Shown here piece after piece: positions 34,594-45,946 of a DNA stretch of 64,000 bases. Position 1 is the stretch's first letter, and the number at the start of each line of letters is the position of its first letter. Under the pieces are notes generated by a model that did not search any database, was not told where the DNA came from, and saw only the letters and a list, made by a program, of their open reading frames with translations. A program made the translations under genes and the position numbers. The stretch comes from Opisthorchis felineus (lineage: Eukaryota > Platyhelminthes > Trematoda > Opisthorchiida > Opisthorchiidae): the NCBI GenBank assembly GCA_004794785.1, contig SJOL01007351.1:139629-203628 (forward strand), in the 5' to 3' direction.

Positions 34594-36550
34594 CTGATCG
34601 ATGAAATGTGCCAGACACGGGTTTAATATTGTGAGAAATATTTTGATATCTATCTATCTGTCTAAAGTGAAATAATTTCTGTCGGATAATACGAAATTCG
34701 AGATGTATATTACGCCAGAAAACAACATACTGACTGTGGAACAAAACACTAATCCTCTGCTAAATTCACATGGTGTGATTACAAACTTTGAATTCGCGAA
34801 TCCTTGCCCACTTGGACTTCATCCTTCTAGGATGCTGGGTTCGTCAAAGAGACAAAATCATTGTGTCCTACAAACATTTACTGAGTGTGCACTGTTTAAC
34901 TCTCCACAAGTTGCTTTGTTAGCCAGTGGATATTCTGCAGCCGGTCTAACAGAATTCTGAATTCTGTCGCAATCTTGATGGGGAGACGAAGAGTCTTCAT
35001 TTCGATGTTTACTGCGTGTTACTATTATTTCTCTGATTGAAACTGATCATGTTTGGGATACCTAAGCCACAGCTTCTCATTTGTGTTTCAACTGGCGTTA
35101 CTCCAGAACCTCATTCATCCTTATACTAGCGGTATTCCTTCTAATTTTGAGAACGGTTTAGAGGGATGAGGTTGTCGTAGGCAGCGATTTGGATGGGGAC
35201 CTTCCTAGGCAGAATAGAGAATCAACAAATTGATGACAGTGCAAGAAACAGGCCCTTAAAGCTCTGGGTTTAGTACATTCTAGTCCTCTCCTATGAAGAA
35301 TGATTCGGTTTATTTGCAAATTTTCTTGCCATTACTCACCCAAATTAGTGTTTTATGACCAGTTCAGCTGAGGGTTAAGCATTTTTAAACAAAACTGTTA
35401 AAACGACACCTTAGAGCAACATCCATTTGTCAGGAATTAGTCCTGGTGTTTTATAAACCTGGTATAGAGGAAATTTTAAAACACGTTTAACCCGAGACTC
35501 AATTCGTTTTTACGACCATAATGATCGCTCTATACTTCTCGGATCCTCCTAATTATCTGTTTCAGATTTCCGTTCAGAATTCTGTTCTAAAAGATAAATC
35601 GGCTCACAAATGCTGAGAAAATTGAGCGAGTTACACGAAGTCGACGGGTTTGCTGGTATATTGGGGTTTGTGAGGCTTTCTGGTGCAGTCATTCCTTTTT
35701 TTAACTGGCACAGCACCATGAGAACACGAACTAAGGGGCTTGTCTTGTGTAGCCACCGTCAGCCTATCGGATAATAGCTTGTACCAGTTGACCACTGCAA
35801 GTCAACTCAAAATACAAGCAGTAGGTAATGCCAACCCATCAGTCAAAAGTGCATTTGTTCGCCCACAGCTGTGGAAACACGCGGCTGATCTGTACATGCT
35901 GACGGAGTCAGAAATAGAGGCACCAAAATTTGAGTGATTTGCTCCCACTTTGACAGGTGGGAAAAATACTGCTACTTATAGTCATTGATATGACCTGTGG
36001 TTGACAGTTTGATTCACACTTATTCATTTGACAGTGCACATCAGACCATGTAGCTTCACTGCTGCTAGTTTGATGGTGCATGCTAGCGGCGCAGGTGAGC
36101 CAGGTGACTTTCCATCATCTGACGTCGTCCGACTATGGTTTTGATCTCTGAAGGGTAATGATATCTTCAACAATCAACGAGAGCTGGTCAGTGTGCTTGA
36201 AATGCAAGTACTTTCTCATAGTTCTAATCAGTATAAAGATTCCTTTAAATGACGAAACTGTTTGTATTTGGCCAAGGTCTGAGTGCAATGCTGAGAGAAC
36301 CATTTGTACTTATAAGGTGTCAGTGTACGGCTGCAGATATATATCCTTACCCGAATGGTGCTTTCTTACACGCTAAACTTATGTGGAATGTCCTGTGAAA
36401 TATCCTATGTATGGAAAACCTCCTTACCAAACATCATGTCGCAGATAATTTGCTTAGTTATCCTTCAAAATCGTAGGAAAAATAACTGAGTGTGCCAAAA
36501 GAAACCGTGAAGCTTTTGTTGCACTCTGATACAACTAATGGACTTCGCAA
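34594..36550. other. No supported gene
   Basis: Frames at plus 34703-34960 and plus 35740-35937 lack motifs. A short TATC/TGTC run occurs near 34650. Confidence 0.5.
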
Positions 36551-36658
36551 CTAAAAAACTTTGGGATAGACTGGAACCACTTGAATAGTGGCTTGCTCTG
36601 TGGCGTTCCAGCCTCGAGGTTCCCGAGATGTCACAACATGCGACGGAAGGAATAGCAA
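36551..36658 (-). CDS. Candidate small terminal exon
   Basis: The minus strand shows the strong acceptor ctggttttcttgtgtacgcag. From 36658 the frame is open in phase 0 for 35 codons to TAG at 36551. The peptide has one NAT glycosylation site and a strand-like end (ATIQVVPVYPKVF). It would accept exon 38858-39035, which leaves in phase 0. Confidence 0.27.
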   Translation of the reverse strand: MLFLPSHVVTSREPRGWNATEQATIQVVPVYPKVF

Positions 36659-38164
36659 CTGCGTACACAAGAAAACCAGAATTTCACCTTCTTTATTCAT
36701 CTGCTACTGAGAATATTTAACGAAAAACAAAGGAGGTTTTCATATTCAGAAGATCAGATGGTGCATTTTCGCAGATGTGTGCTAATTTATACTTGAGAGA
36801 TCATGCTTACTGTGCTGTGGTCAGGTATAAATAGGCGTGCATTCACAGTATTACCATCAGAAGTGTAATTCTGTTTCCTCTGCTTTCATCATTATGTGGA
36901 AAAAGTCCGAAGAAAGTTTGTGATACCAGTGAGTAGCCAAGTAACACGTTCCTTCCTGGGGTAAGCAGAAATTATTCTACCATAATGAGCTAAATACATT
37001 TGCCTCACACTTTGAGCATCATCTGTACTGTCGTGAAAGGTGAATTTACAATCAACGCTGCCTTCAGTTCTGATGCGATTTTCGTTGAATTTGAAAGGGA
37101 AGGAAATTATTGGCTCTTCATTCTGTCTCTACGTATTTGCTAGGAATCACCTATTCTCTCAAGTAATTAAATTTCCTTTTTGTAACTCAAAATTTGCTGT
37201 TTTCGGCTTGGTTCGACTTAACTGTGATGTCATATTCTGTGTGCCCCCTCCATCTGGCTGTTCGTGGTATTCCTACTCGTGGTATTCACATCCCCCGTGG
37301 TGTGTGAAATAATGCCTTCAATGCCAGCGCAAACTTTATAATCCATGGATACTGCAGGTGATCGGTGGAACAACCGATCTGGCAAAAATACAATTTTCAC
37401 GTCTCCGGTTGTTCAGTAAGTTGGATTCTAATGGCATGTATCCTCCTACTATCGGTCCAACCAACCATTTGGCAGTTTGATGTTCTTCCACATTTTTACG
37501 TGGTCTTTTTCGGATTTCCCAAATCATCTATAATAGAGGTAAGGATAGTACTCCAGCACATTTTCTTCTTTTTTTCTGTTTTTCGATATTATTACCTTTT
37601 GCACAGCATTCCTGAAAATCTTAACCAGGTAGTAACAGCCCACAGGAACGCATTAGTGTACTGTTCAAACTTAGATGCAGGTGATTTCACCACTTGTACT
37701 TTTCAGTACAACAATTCTTTGCTAATGTTCTTATAACTAGATGTCAAAAAAAGTGCCTAGAATCAATGTTGTGAAGGTAATGTTCTTCAAACTCCGCACC
37801 GACAAGAAATTATCATGTTCCATAGTAATAATGCCAAACACTAAAAGAACTACTACTCATCTAAGTCCATACACTCCATAGGCTCCTAACTCAACGGTGT
37901 AAGTCACCGGACTGCGAAAAGTATTGCTGACGCAGATGTCGGCCACCAAGTTTCAGTAAATCAGGCTATGTTCCACAAGCTCCGGTTGAGTACAAACAAG
38001 AAAATTCAGAAGAATTCGATTTGTCCCAAGATATTTATGACATAGCGCCTAGAGGGGCGACATTCCATATGATAACACTGTAAACCAGTAAGCTGTTGTG
38101 AAGCAAAAATTGGTGTAAGTGCGTCATAGAACGCTCAAACACAAGGTCGTTCAAGTTAAGAATA
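36659..38164. other. No supported gene
   Basis: The plus frame 37365-37736 (123 codons) is T-rich and hydrophobic, overlapped by a minus frame, and without motif. The 37870-37950 stretch was considered as a tRNA relic and rejected. Confidence 0.45.
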
Positions 38165-38370
38165 AAGGTTTCAACTGTAACACCCTTTTGGTGCTCAGCT
38201 GCTATGCCACCCGAAGGAAGCACGGGGGCTGAAATACCGTCAGTTTGCCAAAGCCGGGAGAAATCGAGATGCTTGGGTCGGGTTTGAACCACGAAACTTC
38301 TGGTCAATAAGTTCACGCCCTAACCATTGAGCTTTCTTGTGCGATAACCACTGAGCTATCTCCAGTCACC
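38165..38370 (-). repeat. SINE family 1, second copy with doubled A-box region
   Basis: On the minus strand the body matches the 24.6-kb copy (cgtgcttccttcgggtggca, then accaaaagggtgttacag) and the B box reads ggttcaaaccc. The 5' end carries two A-box-like stretches in tandem, atagctcagtggttat and aagctcaatggttaggg, where the other copy has one. It is older than the 24.6-kb copy, judging by scattered substitutions. Confidence 0.8.
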
Positions 38371-38857
38371 TAGTATATTCATGTTTCCTTGCAGTTCTAA
38401 AAGTTTTTATTCAGTTTTCGTTGTGTCCAAACGTGCGAATTAGATCAAAGTGCTCCTATAGCTTAGAAAGCCATGATGTTGTTTCAAAGTTTAACGGCGA
38501 ATAAGTGTCTCTACAGTTCCATCGTTACTTTAAAAAAATACTCTAACATTATGTGCTGAGCAACACAACGACTTCTTCACATACATAAACTGATTGAAAG
38601 CATACCAGACCGCATTGAGTTTTGGAGTTTTGTGATGACTACTTTTCAAGATCACATAAAGTTCGTGCATGAAACCACGTGTTGTAGGTCGACAAACCAT
38701 GCACGTAAGTTTGTGTACAACTGTTTTCAGTTACAGTGGACTCACATGATATGTCGTAACTTTGTCTAGAAAATAAAACAGATGCACCGCTGCCACTTCT
38801 TGATCTTAGTGAAAACATGTAGGCAACAAGCTTTCTAAATTCTCCAAAGAAACTCAC

Positions 38858-39035
38858 GTTAAAGGCATACGGTTGGTCGATATCATTCGACAGTTTTTGA
38901 TTCCTTGTCATAGCGGTCCATGACAAGTTTGCATACACACTGTTTTTACGTCGCCTATGAAATTTCTGGGAGTAGAACACATCTGTGTACGTGATCCAGT
39001 CAGTCGCCATGTATGCCACCAACGTCATTGGCAGG
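38858..39035 (-). CDS. Candidate exon, membrane-proximal or extracellular
   Basis: The minus strand has acceptor gttttcacacttgtactag and donor AAC|gtgagttt around 59 codons (in phase 2, out phase 0). An alternative donor, CAT|gtgagtcc, at 38745 would extend it in the same open frame, which in total is free of stops for about 430 nt. The start (LPMTLVAYMATDWITY) resembles the end of a first membrane helix and loop entry in PMP22/claudin-like four-helix proteins. A W-GLW-C motif was not found, so that is only a hint. Two NXS sites (NLS, NVS) fit a luminal or outside location. Confidence 0.33.
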
Positions 39036-39525
39036 CTAGTACAAGTGTGAAAACAGCGTAAAATCATGTTACTCGATAATTATATTGATTTATCATCCAC
39101 TACAATTTGGGCTGTTGTTTACATCCTCCCACAGATATGAGGTTGCTCAAATGGATCGCAGCCGGAATGCCATCATTTCCGGAGAATTACATTTTCTATA
39201 TGGATGGTTGAAAGGGGGCTTGCTTAAAATAGTCGCCTTGGGGACGATTTTTTCACAAATGTAGGTTCGCCTTATTTTCTCTGCAGTTTCGACTTGAATG
39301 TTTCAGTTACTTATTGCGCCACAACTGTGCATATCGGGAAACCGCTAACATGTCAAGCTATTAGTATTAAGTTTGGCGACTCAGGTGCCTCTAGTGAAAA
39401 CAACCCATCCACGCTGATCAGCGTGCTCAAAAATTGCGTTGAGCGGGCGGTTCGAAGTTAAGGAGGGTTCAGCCCGAGCGCAGAAGTTTGATAGATCAAA
39501 AGTTGCGAAGCATCAACAGTCCACT

Positions 39526-39652
39526 GGGTCATTAGCAGTGCGCGTCTCATAAAAATCTAGGGAGTTTCGAACTCGTGACCTCCCGGTTAGTAATGTGAAG
39601 ACTTAACCAACCGGCTACGAACGGCTGATCAGCAGTGTGATTAACTCGCACT
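39526..39652 (-). repeat. SINE family 2 copy, tRNA-like head
   Basis: The minus strand reads cgagttaatcacactgctga, an A-box-like stretch (tagccggttggttaagt), then ggaggtcacgagttcgaaac and gcgcactgctaatgac. The order is the same as in the 22.3-kb copy. The usual 3' tail is missing or diverged. Confidence 0.7.
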
Positions 39653-40307
39653 TCGATGAGATCCGGAATAAAAAGCCTGTAAAACATAGTCCTATGTTCA
39701 AATACGAAGTGCGTCTACGCAAACTCCAACACCTGCACTGATAACGAGGAATGCATTTGACAATATGGCATGTCTTGTTAGGACCCTTAACAGATGATGT
39801 ACCACCTTCTGCCTACCGATGCATGTTTCCTCACAAGGGTGTTCACTGATGTTGGGTCAGGGAGGTCAAATGCCTGATGCCACCAGAAATATATAGCTGT
39901 CTGTCTAATGCCCAATAAATACTCCGGTTGACGATGTTCTCGTGTAGAGAAGGTTGAATACATGCAAAGCCGCTGGCGGTAAAAAAAGTACAGGGTAACG
40001 AGTATTCGTGATACGTTACTTCTCGGATTTCCTAGACAAGGTGTGTGTGTGTGTATTATTCGTCAGGGCTTCCTTTGTGGGGCTAGGCATAGAGATTTCC
40101 GTGTAAGGTCGAAAACAAAGTACTGACTCCAGTTTATTCTGGAGGATTTCTGTAGAAGTTAGATATATCTTCTCCTTTATAATATGAGAAGCAGGTGTGC
40201 CTATCAAAGAAAGTGTTAACCTGGATAGTTTCATGAATTAAATGGGTCTTTCAATGTAAAAAATATTTAGTAATTCCAACTTCCAGATTGCAGACCATAC
40301 TTGAAAC

Positions 40308-40686
40308 TCATTGAAAGTTTGGCATTTTGTTTTCACCACACGGTAGTTTTTGTTCCGACCAATGTGGCCATCGTTTTTTAAACAATTCTGGTCTCTGCCA
40401 GCCAAAAGTAAGGTAAGAACAAGAAACTAACCATCTACTGTGAGTTGGCACAGTGGCCCAAATTTGAGATAGAGTGAATGCATTTTTTCTTAGCCGAATT
40501 ACTTCCATCGACTTGAAAACTTTTATTCTGAATTAGAACAAAAACAGTAATAGCACAAGTACCAACTAGGCTGACAATGAAATTCTTCCGAAACTGACCC
40601 CATCTGTCGGCAACAGAGCTACCTCGAGTCCACCAGCGACTCTCAGGGTGTGGACCTAACACAGAGAGCACTTCAGCATTGCGCAT
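40308..40686 (-). CDS. Candidate two-exon small single-pass membrane protein or type II N-terminus
   Basis: The minus ATG at 40686 opens 58 codons to a weak donor, CAA|gtcgat, at 40513. The second exon (40394-40308) follows the strong acceptor ttaccttacttttggctggcag in phase 0 and ends at TGA. The peptide has a 37-residue basic and tryptophan-rich head (WGQFRKN), one hydrophobic helix (FIVSLVGTCAITVFVLI) and a basic tail (RPELFKKRWPHW). That is the layout of a type II membrane protein such as a Golgi enzyme stem. If the internal donor ACC|gtgtgg in exon 2 is used, the phase fits exon 38858-39035. I do not recognise a family. Confidence 0.33.
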
Positions 40687-41555
40687 CCGGTTTTATTGTC
40701 AAACCACACACACACGCAAAGACAGACTAGCTGAATTTGGATATGTCAGGTACAACAAAATTCGCCTCTCAGCTTGTTAGTATGCATCGCTTGTCACTCC
40801 AAAACTGAAAATCTGAAATGTATGGAGAATCCAAGAATTTTCTTCTGCCGCTGCACATGTTTTTGCCAAACCACTACGATTCAACGATAACGAAGAATGA
40901 GGACTGATTTTTCCATTCAGATCAGCTTCGGTGCACCAGACGGGGGTCACTTTCAACGAAGATTTGAAATAATAAGCTTGTTACCCCCAAAGCAAGTCAC
41001 TTTTATTAGGTTTTTGTAAGAAGTAAAAGGGAAATTCAAATTCGTATGTAATTTCAAAATTTGAATACACTTACAGACCTAGATCAAAGTTGCAGTATGC
41101 AGGTTAAAAATGACCATTGCAAGTTTATAGCATGTGAAGTTTTGCTGCTTAAGGTTTGTCAGAAATTCACTTTTTTACCTTCTCATTCAGATACAATCAT
41201 ATTAATCTCATTATGTAAATATTCATAAAAACAGCAAGCAGAGTTGTTGTTGTTGTTTCGAAAGCACTGTAAGTCCAGCGAACCGTTTCTCCCTGCTAAT
41301 TGGAATAGTTCAAAAACCTACCTGATACTGGGTCACCTTTCCCGACCTTAGGAAATTCATAAATTTATGCTATTGGGATCGTTCAATCATTTGATCTGCT
41401 CGATAGAAGTTAAAAGCAACATATGGAGTGTCGTATTTTGAGTTTGTTGTGGATAGGTTTTAATGCTGTTTACAAAACCGTCCAAGACTTTAGTCAGCAA
41501 TCGAAAGAACACGTAAAATAGGTATACACTTGATATTGAAATATTTTTTATAAAG
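40687..41555. other. No supported gene; short GT/CA runs nearby
   Basis: Short dinucleotide runs (gtgtgtgtgtgt at about 40044, acacacacacgc at about 40710) are present. Otherwise this is unique AT-rich DNA. Confidence 0.5.
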
Positions 41556-41732
41556 GTTTCGTCCTGTGGGTTCGGCCAATTTATGCTGAAATGTCAAGAA
41601 GCACCGTACAGCAGGCTCATTCTCATTGGGAATCATCAGCAGTGTGCACCTCATGAAACTCCAGATAGTCTTGAAGCCCGGACCCCCGATTAATAGTTCG
41701 AACCTTTAACCATTCAGCCATTAGCAGCCCTT
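41556..41732 (-). repeat. SINE family 2 copy, nearly full length
   Basis: The plus strand runs from gtttcgtcctgtgggttcgg through gggaatcatcagcagtgtgc to the reverse of a tRNA-like head with a decayed A box (ggctgaatggttaaa on minus). All family landmarks are in order, so this is a second near-complete copy. Confidence 0.7.
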
Positions 41733-41968
41733 TAAAGGACTTAAATGCAGTCCAGAGAATTTACAGGCATCCGAACACAATTTTGTTTTCTTGTGATTGT
41801 TTTCTTCTGTGTCCATCTTGCCCCGTGAAAGAAGTAAGCATACCAGCAAAGTGTGCAGTGTTCCTTCCTCTCTCATCCAGTGTCTTCCAAACTGGTACTT
41901 AACTCTACTGATCTTGACAAGCTTTTGATCTTGCAGTTTTGCGTACTTTATTTTGGGTAACCCGTTCA

Positions 41969-42556
41969 TCACTCACTTGCTAATTTTTGTCCCATTCTCA
42001 GAGAAATCAGAATATACATGTCTGTATGGACGAAAATAACATGCACGACATTTAATTCTGTCGGAATCTTTTTTTCCAAAGTTAACATTTCTGTAGGACC
42101 GAACATGTCTTTCCAACAGATGAGACTTACCCCACCCAAATCGGGGGAGGAAGACGTGCACCAAATCTGACAAGTGTTGATGAAAGTAGAAGTGTGTTTT
42201 TTACGTGGCGAAAATAGCACAGACGACTGATTCGAGAACCTGCGCTTCAAACATTGTGCATTATTTCGATAAACCCAAGTTTGTTTCACATCTGTGTTGC
42301 CGTGTGCACATGCATGTGATTTTGTGTGTTTACCTGTCCTCAAATTTACTTCTTCGTTTGGCAGTAGATGTGAGAGCTCGGGAATGGAGGGGAGAAACTT
42401 GTTACCCAGTCTTAAGTTGTTTGTCCTCGTGGCATTTTCGAATTCAGCCGAACGACAGACAAATCCACACCCACACTTTTGTTTGTCTCTTTCACGGAAT
42501 TCGAAAAGCCATTCACTCTGCATCCCTCTGGTATGCGTATCCAGTACAGGCGGCAT
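41969..42556 (-). CDS. Longest open frame in the window, 195 codons, unknown
   Basis: ATG at 42556 opens 195 codons to a TGA at 41969. It lies in a stop-poor stretch, 41969-42850, where plus frames 42205-42735 and 42479-42850 are also long. The predicted peptide is polar and basic with many cysteines and histidines, has no signal peptide or membrane helix, and shows no motif I know (it starts MPPVLDTHTRG). Because several frames on both strands are open together, base composition may be the cause and not coding. No splice sites are needed, so an intronless gene or retroposed sequence is possible. Confidence 0.22.
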   Translation of the reverse strand: MPPVLDTHTRGMQSEWLFEFRERDKQKCGCGFVCRSAEFENATRTNNLRLGNKFLPSIPELSHLLPNEEVNLRTGKHTKSHACAHGNTDVKQTWVYRNNAQCLKRRFSNQSSVLFSPRKKHTSTFINTCQIWCTSSSPDLGGVSLICWKDMFGPTEMLTLEKKIPTELNVVHVIFVHTDMYILISLRMGQKLASE

Positions 42557-42850
42557 TACACGAAAACGCGAAAGAAATACAAGTTTTCAGTCAGTCCTGG
42601 AATAGGAAATGGTCTTCCGCTTGGTATTTGCGCACCCGTATGTTCGCTCTTATATTTGGTGTGCATGTGTGTTCGCACCAATCTTCCACAGATTTCGATT
42701 CCCCATGGAAGGGTAAGAAACAAGTATGTGTCTAAATGTTTGTGCATAAACATATCTGCACCGATGGTTTCGAAACAACCGGGAAAAGCCATTGTGCATA
42801 CCTTTCATCGGGAGGAATATCTTCGCTCCATCCGTTTTATGGGAGGGTGA

Positions 42851-45430
42851 CGGGCGGTCATATCAATTGTAGGTGACTTACATGGATAGCATCAATTTTG
42901 GTCATGCTGCCGCGGATAAACTGGGATAAATCTAATTGAAAAATGTGGGTGTGTGCATTATAATCAGCTGGAACGATTTAGACAGAAACTTTGCATTAAC
43001 ATCGAAATGATACATGGCCAAACAGCTGTATATGACAGAACACCAGAAAAAGCAGAGGTGTGATTCTAATAGCAGATGAAGCTGGAAATTATGAGGGTGG
43101 GGTGGGCCGGCAATGCAAAAGGGAACTGCAAAAATTGGTCCGATCTGTTAAGTTTCGTTGTGTGCCTGTGCCGTCATTGGATTCCGTCCAAATATTCTCC
43201 ACTGCTGGCACACAAAGAGCTGCAAAAACAAATTCCAACTGAAGGAGTTTCCGTTGATAGCGAACATGTAAGCACGCTTATGCAAGCACTTTGCTCTGGT
43301 ACCTTAATGTAGGATTCGAATAACACAGGCACATGAAAAAATCTAGTGTATTCGGGCCTTAGTGCGGTAACTCACCTGTCACATCGAGAACATTTTCTTC
43401 GAATTACGCTGGTAGATTTTGTTAAGAGAGTGAAAAATCATTGTTCGGATTATTCTCTAGATGGAAATTTGTGAAGTGCTCTCAGGTGTATTTAAGTGGA
43501 ACGGAGTAAAATATTTCGCAAATGTTTCAATAAAATGTAGTTCGGGTTAGATAGTGAGCGTAAAGCATTTACCAGTTAACAGAACCGTTTTATCCGCATT
43601 CACGTATTCGTTGATGCCGGTATCGTAAATAAGATCGACCTTATATTAGCCCTTCCTACATTCAGAAACGGCTGTACTGTGTCTTATGAGGATTAGCACA
43701 GAGCTGAATTTATAGCAAGTATGCATTATTGCCTCATATGACCAGACTGGCTGGATAAACTGAGCTTGGTCGATCATTTATTTTCACTTTTGTGGCTTCC
43801 TTTGTTTGAGCGTGATCTATGAACCTAACAAAACTATTAGTGGCTGGTACCTCATGCTGGTTTGATCAGCTGACCTAATCCAATGAGATGCGTACACACG
43901 AGCTGCACTAAAGAGTATTGTGAAAGTTATTGACCTTTAAACAATAGTGGATGAGCATTCATAAGCCACTGGGGATGTGCAAATGCATCTGCATTCGCCT
44001 ATTCATTAAGGAAGCAAAATCAATCAAACTTCTGTATTACTATTTTGATATCGTTCGCTACGTCTAACCCTAATTTGGGGTTTATAGACGTGACTGACGA
44101 GGTCTTAGCTCATTTAAAAGCAATACGATGTTCTAACGAGTTAAACGTTTAGCGACATCCTATTGAAAAAAAACATCGCTTCTTCGCTTTTTTAAATGTC
44201 CTCTAATTTACGGTGCTGTAGATAGCAAGGTCCTTGATTTGTAACTCAGTCTGTCGTGTTGTCGCCAAAAAACAATACACTAAAATTTAGACTGACAATA
44301 AGGATAGGCTAACTCTTAATAAATACTGCATTTTTCATTAATCACAGTGGAATAAGATATATTTTATCTGGTGCTCCTCAACGTTTTACGGTTTCACCAT
44401 CCGTTCATTCACATAATATATATCCTTCCCAAATGTGATAAAACGCAGTTGTCAGGAAAGCCTTTCTCAGGGTACCACACTGTAGTTTTCGACTTGAATG
44501 CAAATCTGACCAGGAATGGGCCTACAAAATCCTTCAAGGTTGAAACAACAATCACTGACTTTGGATATGGGCTGAATTTATCAAGGCTTCATTATGTCCC
44601 GGTATCGGGTAGAATGATACTGAGCGTGTTGATCAACGCCATTGCTGCTTTTGTAGAGTTCAGCATGACCAGCTGATGGTTTACTCCAACGATGTGTTTA
44701 CAATAGCCATTAAGGTGCTCTCACTCTCATCCCACTTGCTGGGAGCCTGTAAAAGTAAAATGGCAAAACATCAGCCTCACTGATCGCCAGGACCAAATCT
44801 TACAAGCTCCAGGTAATGAAACAGATTTCCTTTGTCTTCCTGAGTCTCGGTTAAGAAGCAACATCCAGCACCACGTGTATTATCGATATACAGAATTGCA
44901 GACGCAATTCTTGTCTTCTTTTGAATCACTTGTAATTCAGATGGAAGGAGCTTTCATCAGTCTGACCATTCTGCCCCGGCTATCCCACTTGCGAGCCATT
45001 GATCTAATGATCGTTCATGGTATGACAAATAGTGAGTGGTATCCTGAACAATGTGCTTGGTTTTCCCACAACCCCATATTCAACACAATGGGGCTTCACT
45101 AAAATTTCGCAACATCAAGACATGTTTTGAGTTTTCAGCCAAAGTTTTTGCCATCTACTGGAAAACGGGATACACTGGAAGCAATAAACTCTGTGCTAGA
45201 AGGCAATAACATCTTAAAAGTAATGAGACTTTGTATGCAGCTCTTTTAGTATATTTGACGGCTTGTTGCAAATTCTTGAACTTCAGCTGCCGAAAGTCCG
45301 GTCACACAGGAACACCGAAAAGCTCAAAAGTCAGCCTTACTGGATTATTGGAGTCCGAAGGCGGATCGGTTTAAGAAACCTTCGTCGGAGTCGGAAAGCA
45401 AATAAGATAAGAATGCAAACGGCAGCATAC
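42851..45430. other. No supported gene apart from a 33-nt exon candidate
   Basis: The plus frames 44371-44676 and 44875-45102 read like possible exons but have weak borders. Nothing repetitive was recognised. Confidence 0.4.
43376..43408 (-). other. Candidate 33-nt micro-exon
   Basis: On the minus strand acceptor cactctcttaacaaaatctaccag and donor GACAG|gtgagtta bound 33 nt. One frame is open, entering and leaving in phase 2 (VIRRKCSRCD). The length is a multiple of three, as in fluke micro-exon genes. Support comes only from the splice sites. Confidence 0.27.
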
Positions 45431-45597
45431 ATTTGTGAGCCACAGAAATCGCGCAGCGAACCTGTCATAGGAACTGAATACATATTCCGGCTTTACATTA
45501 CAGTTGTGCTTTAGACTCTTGCAACGTTTGGGTGAGAATACTGCGATTACGAAAGGAAGGATACAAATCAGTGCGACTGTTGTCAATAGTAGCAATT
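45431..45597 (-). CDS. Candidate exon with one membrane helix
   Basis: The minus strand acceptor region cttccagtcatcactctctg runs to gattttaag at 45598. The donor is AAT|gtatgctg. The exon enters in phase 1 and leaves in phase 0, with 55 codons. It begins with a hydrophobic helix (LLLLTTVALICILPFVIAVF) and continues with a basic cysteine-bearing segment (SPKRCKSLKHNC) and an aromatic end (SSYDRFAARFLWLTN). This fits a membrane protein exon; the family is unknown. Confidence 0.3.
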
Positions 45598-45910
45598 CTT
45601 AAAATCAGAGAGTGATGACTGGAAGACAAGAGGTCTCACAGGTATGAGCTTTTTTACTCTGTTTTACAATTTTGGGGGAATATGACATTTATTTTTACTC
45701 TAATGTTATTACCTGTTGTCTTGCGGAGCTTCTCTTTATTCGAAACCTGACGTTCACCTAGACAACACTTTCATCAGGCAAAAGTCTAGATATCAGGCAG
45801 AGGTTTTGTGTGGTAATGTTTTGATTCTACTGACCCTAAAACAACGGGATTTCAATGCAGCTGAAAACTTTCACTCAAGCAAAAATTCCAAGTGCTTGAA
45901 TTTGAAACAG

Positions 45911-45914
<4 letters not shown>

Positions 45915-45942
<28 letters not shown>
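45915..45942 (+). repeat. (TA)n microsatellite
   Basis: About 14 TA units form a pure run. It is non-coding apart from a chance frame. Confidence 0.95.

Positions 45943-45946
<4 letters not shown>

Noticed and set aside
37870..37960. Possible tRNA or tRNA relic (ggctcctaactcaacggtgt...)
   Set aside because: The A-box-like start is followed by no credible B box or acceptor pairing.
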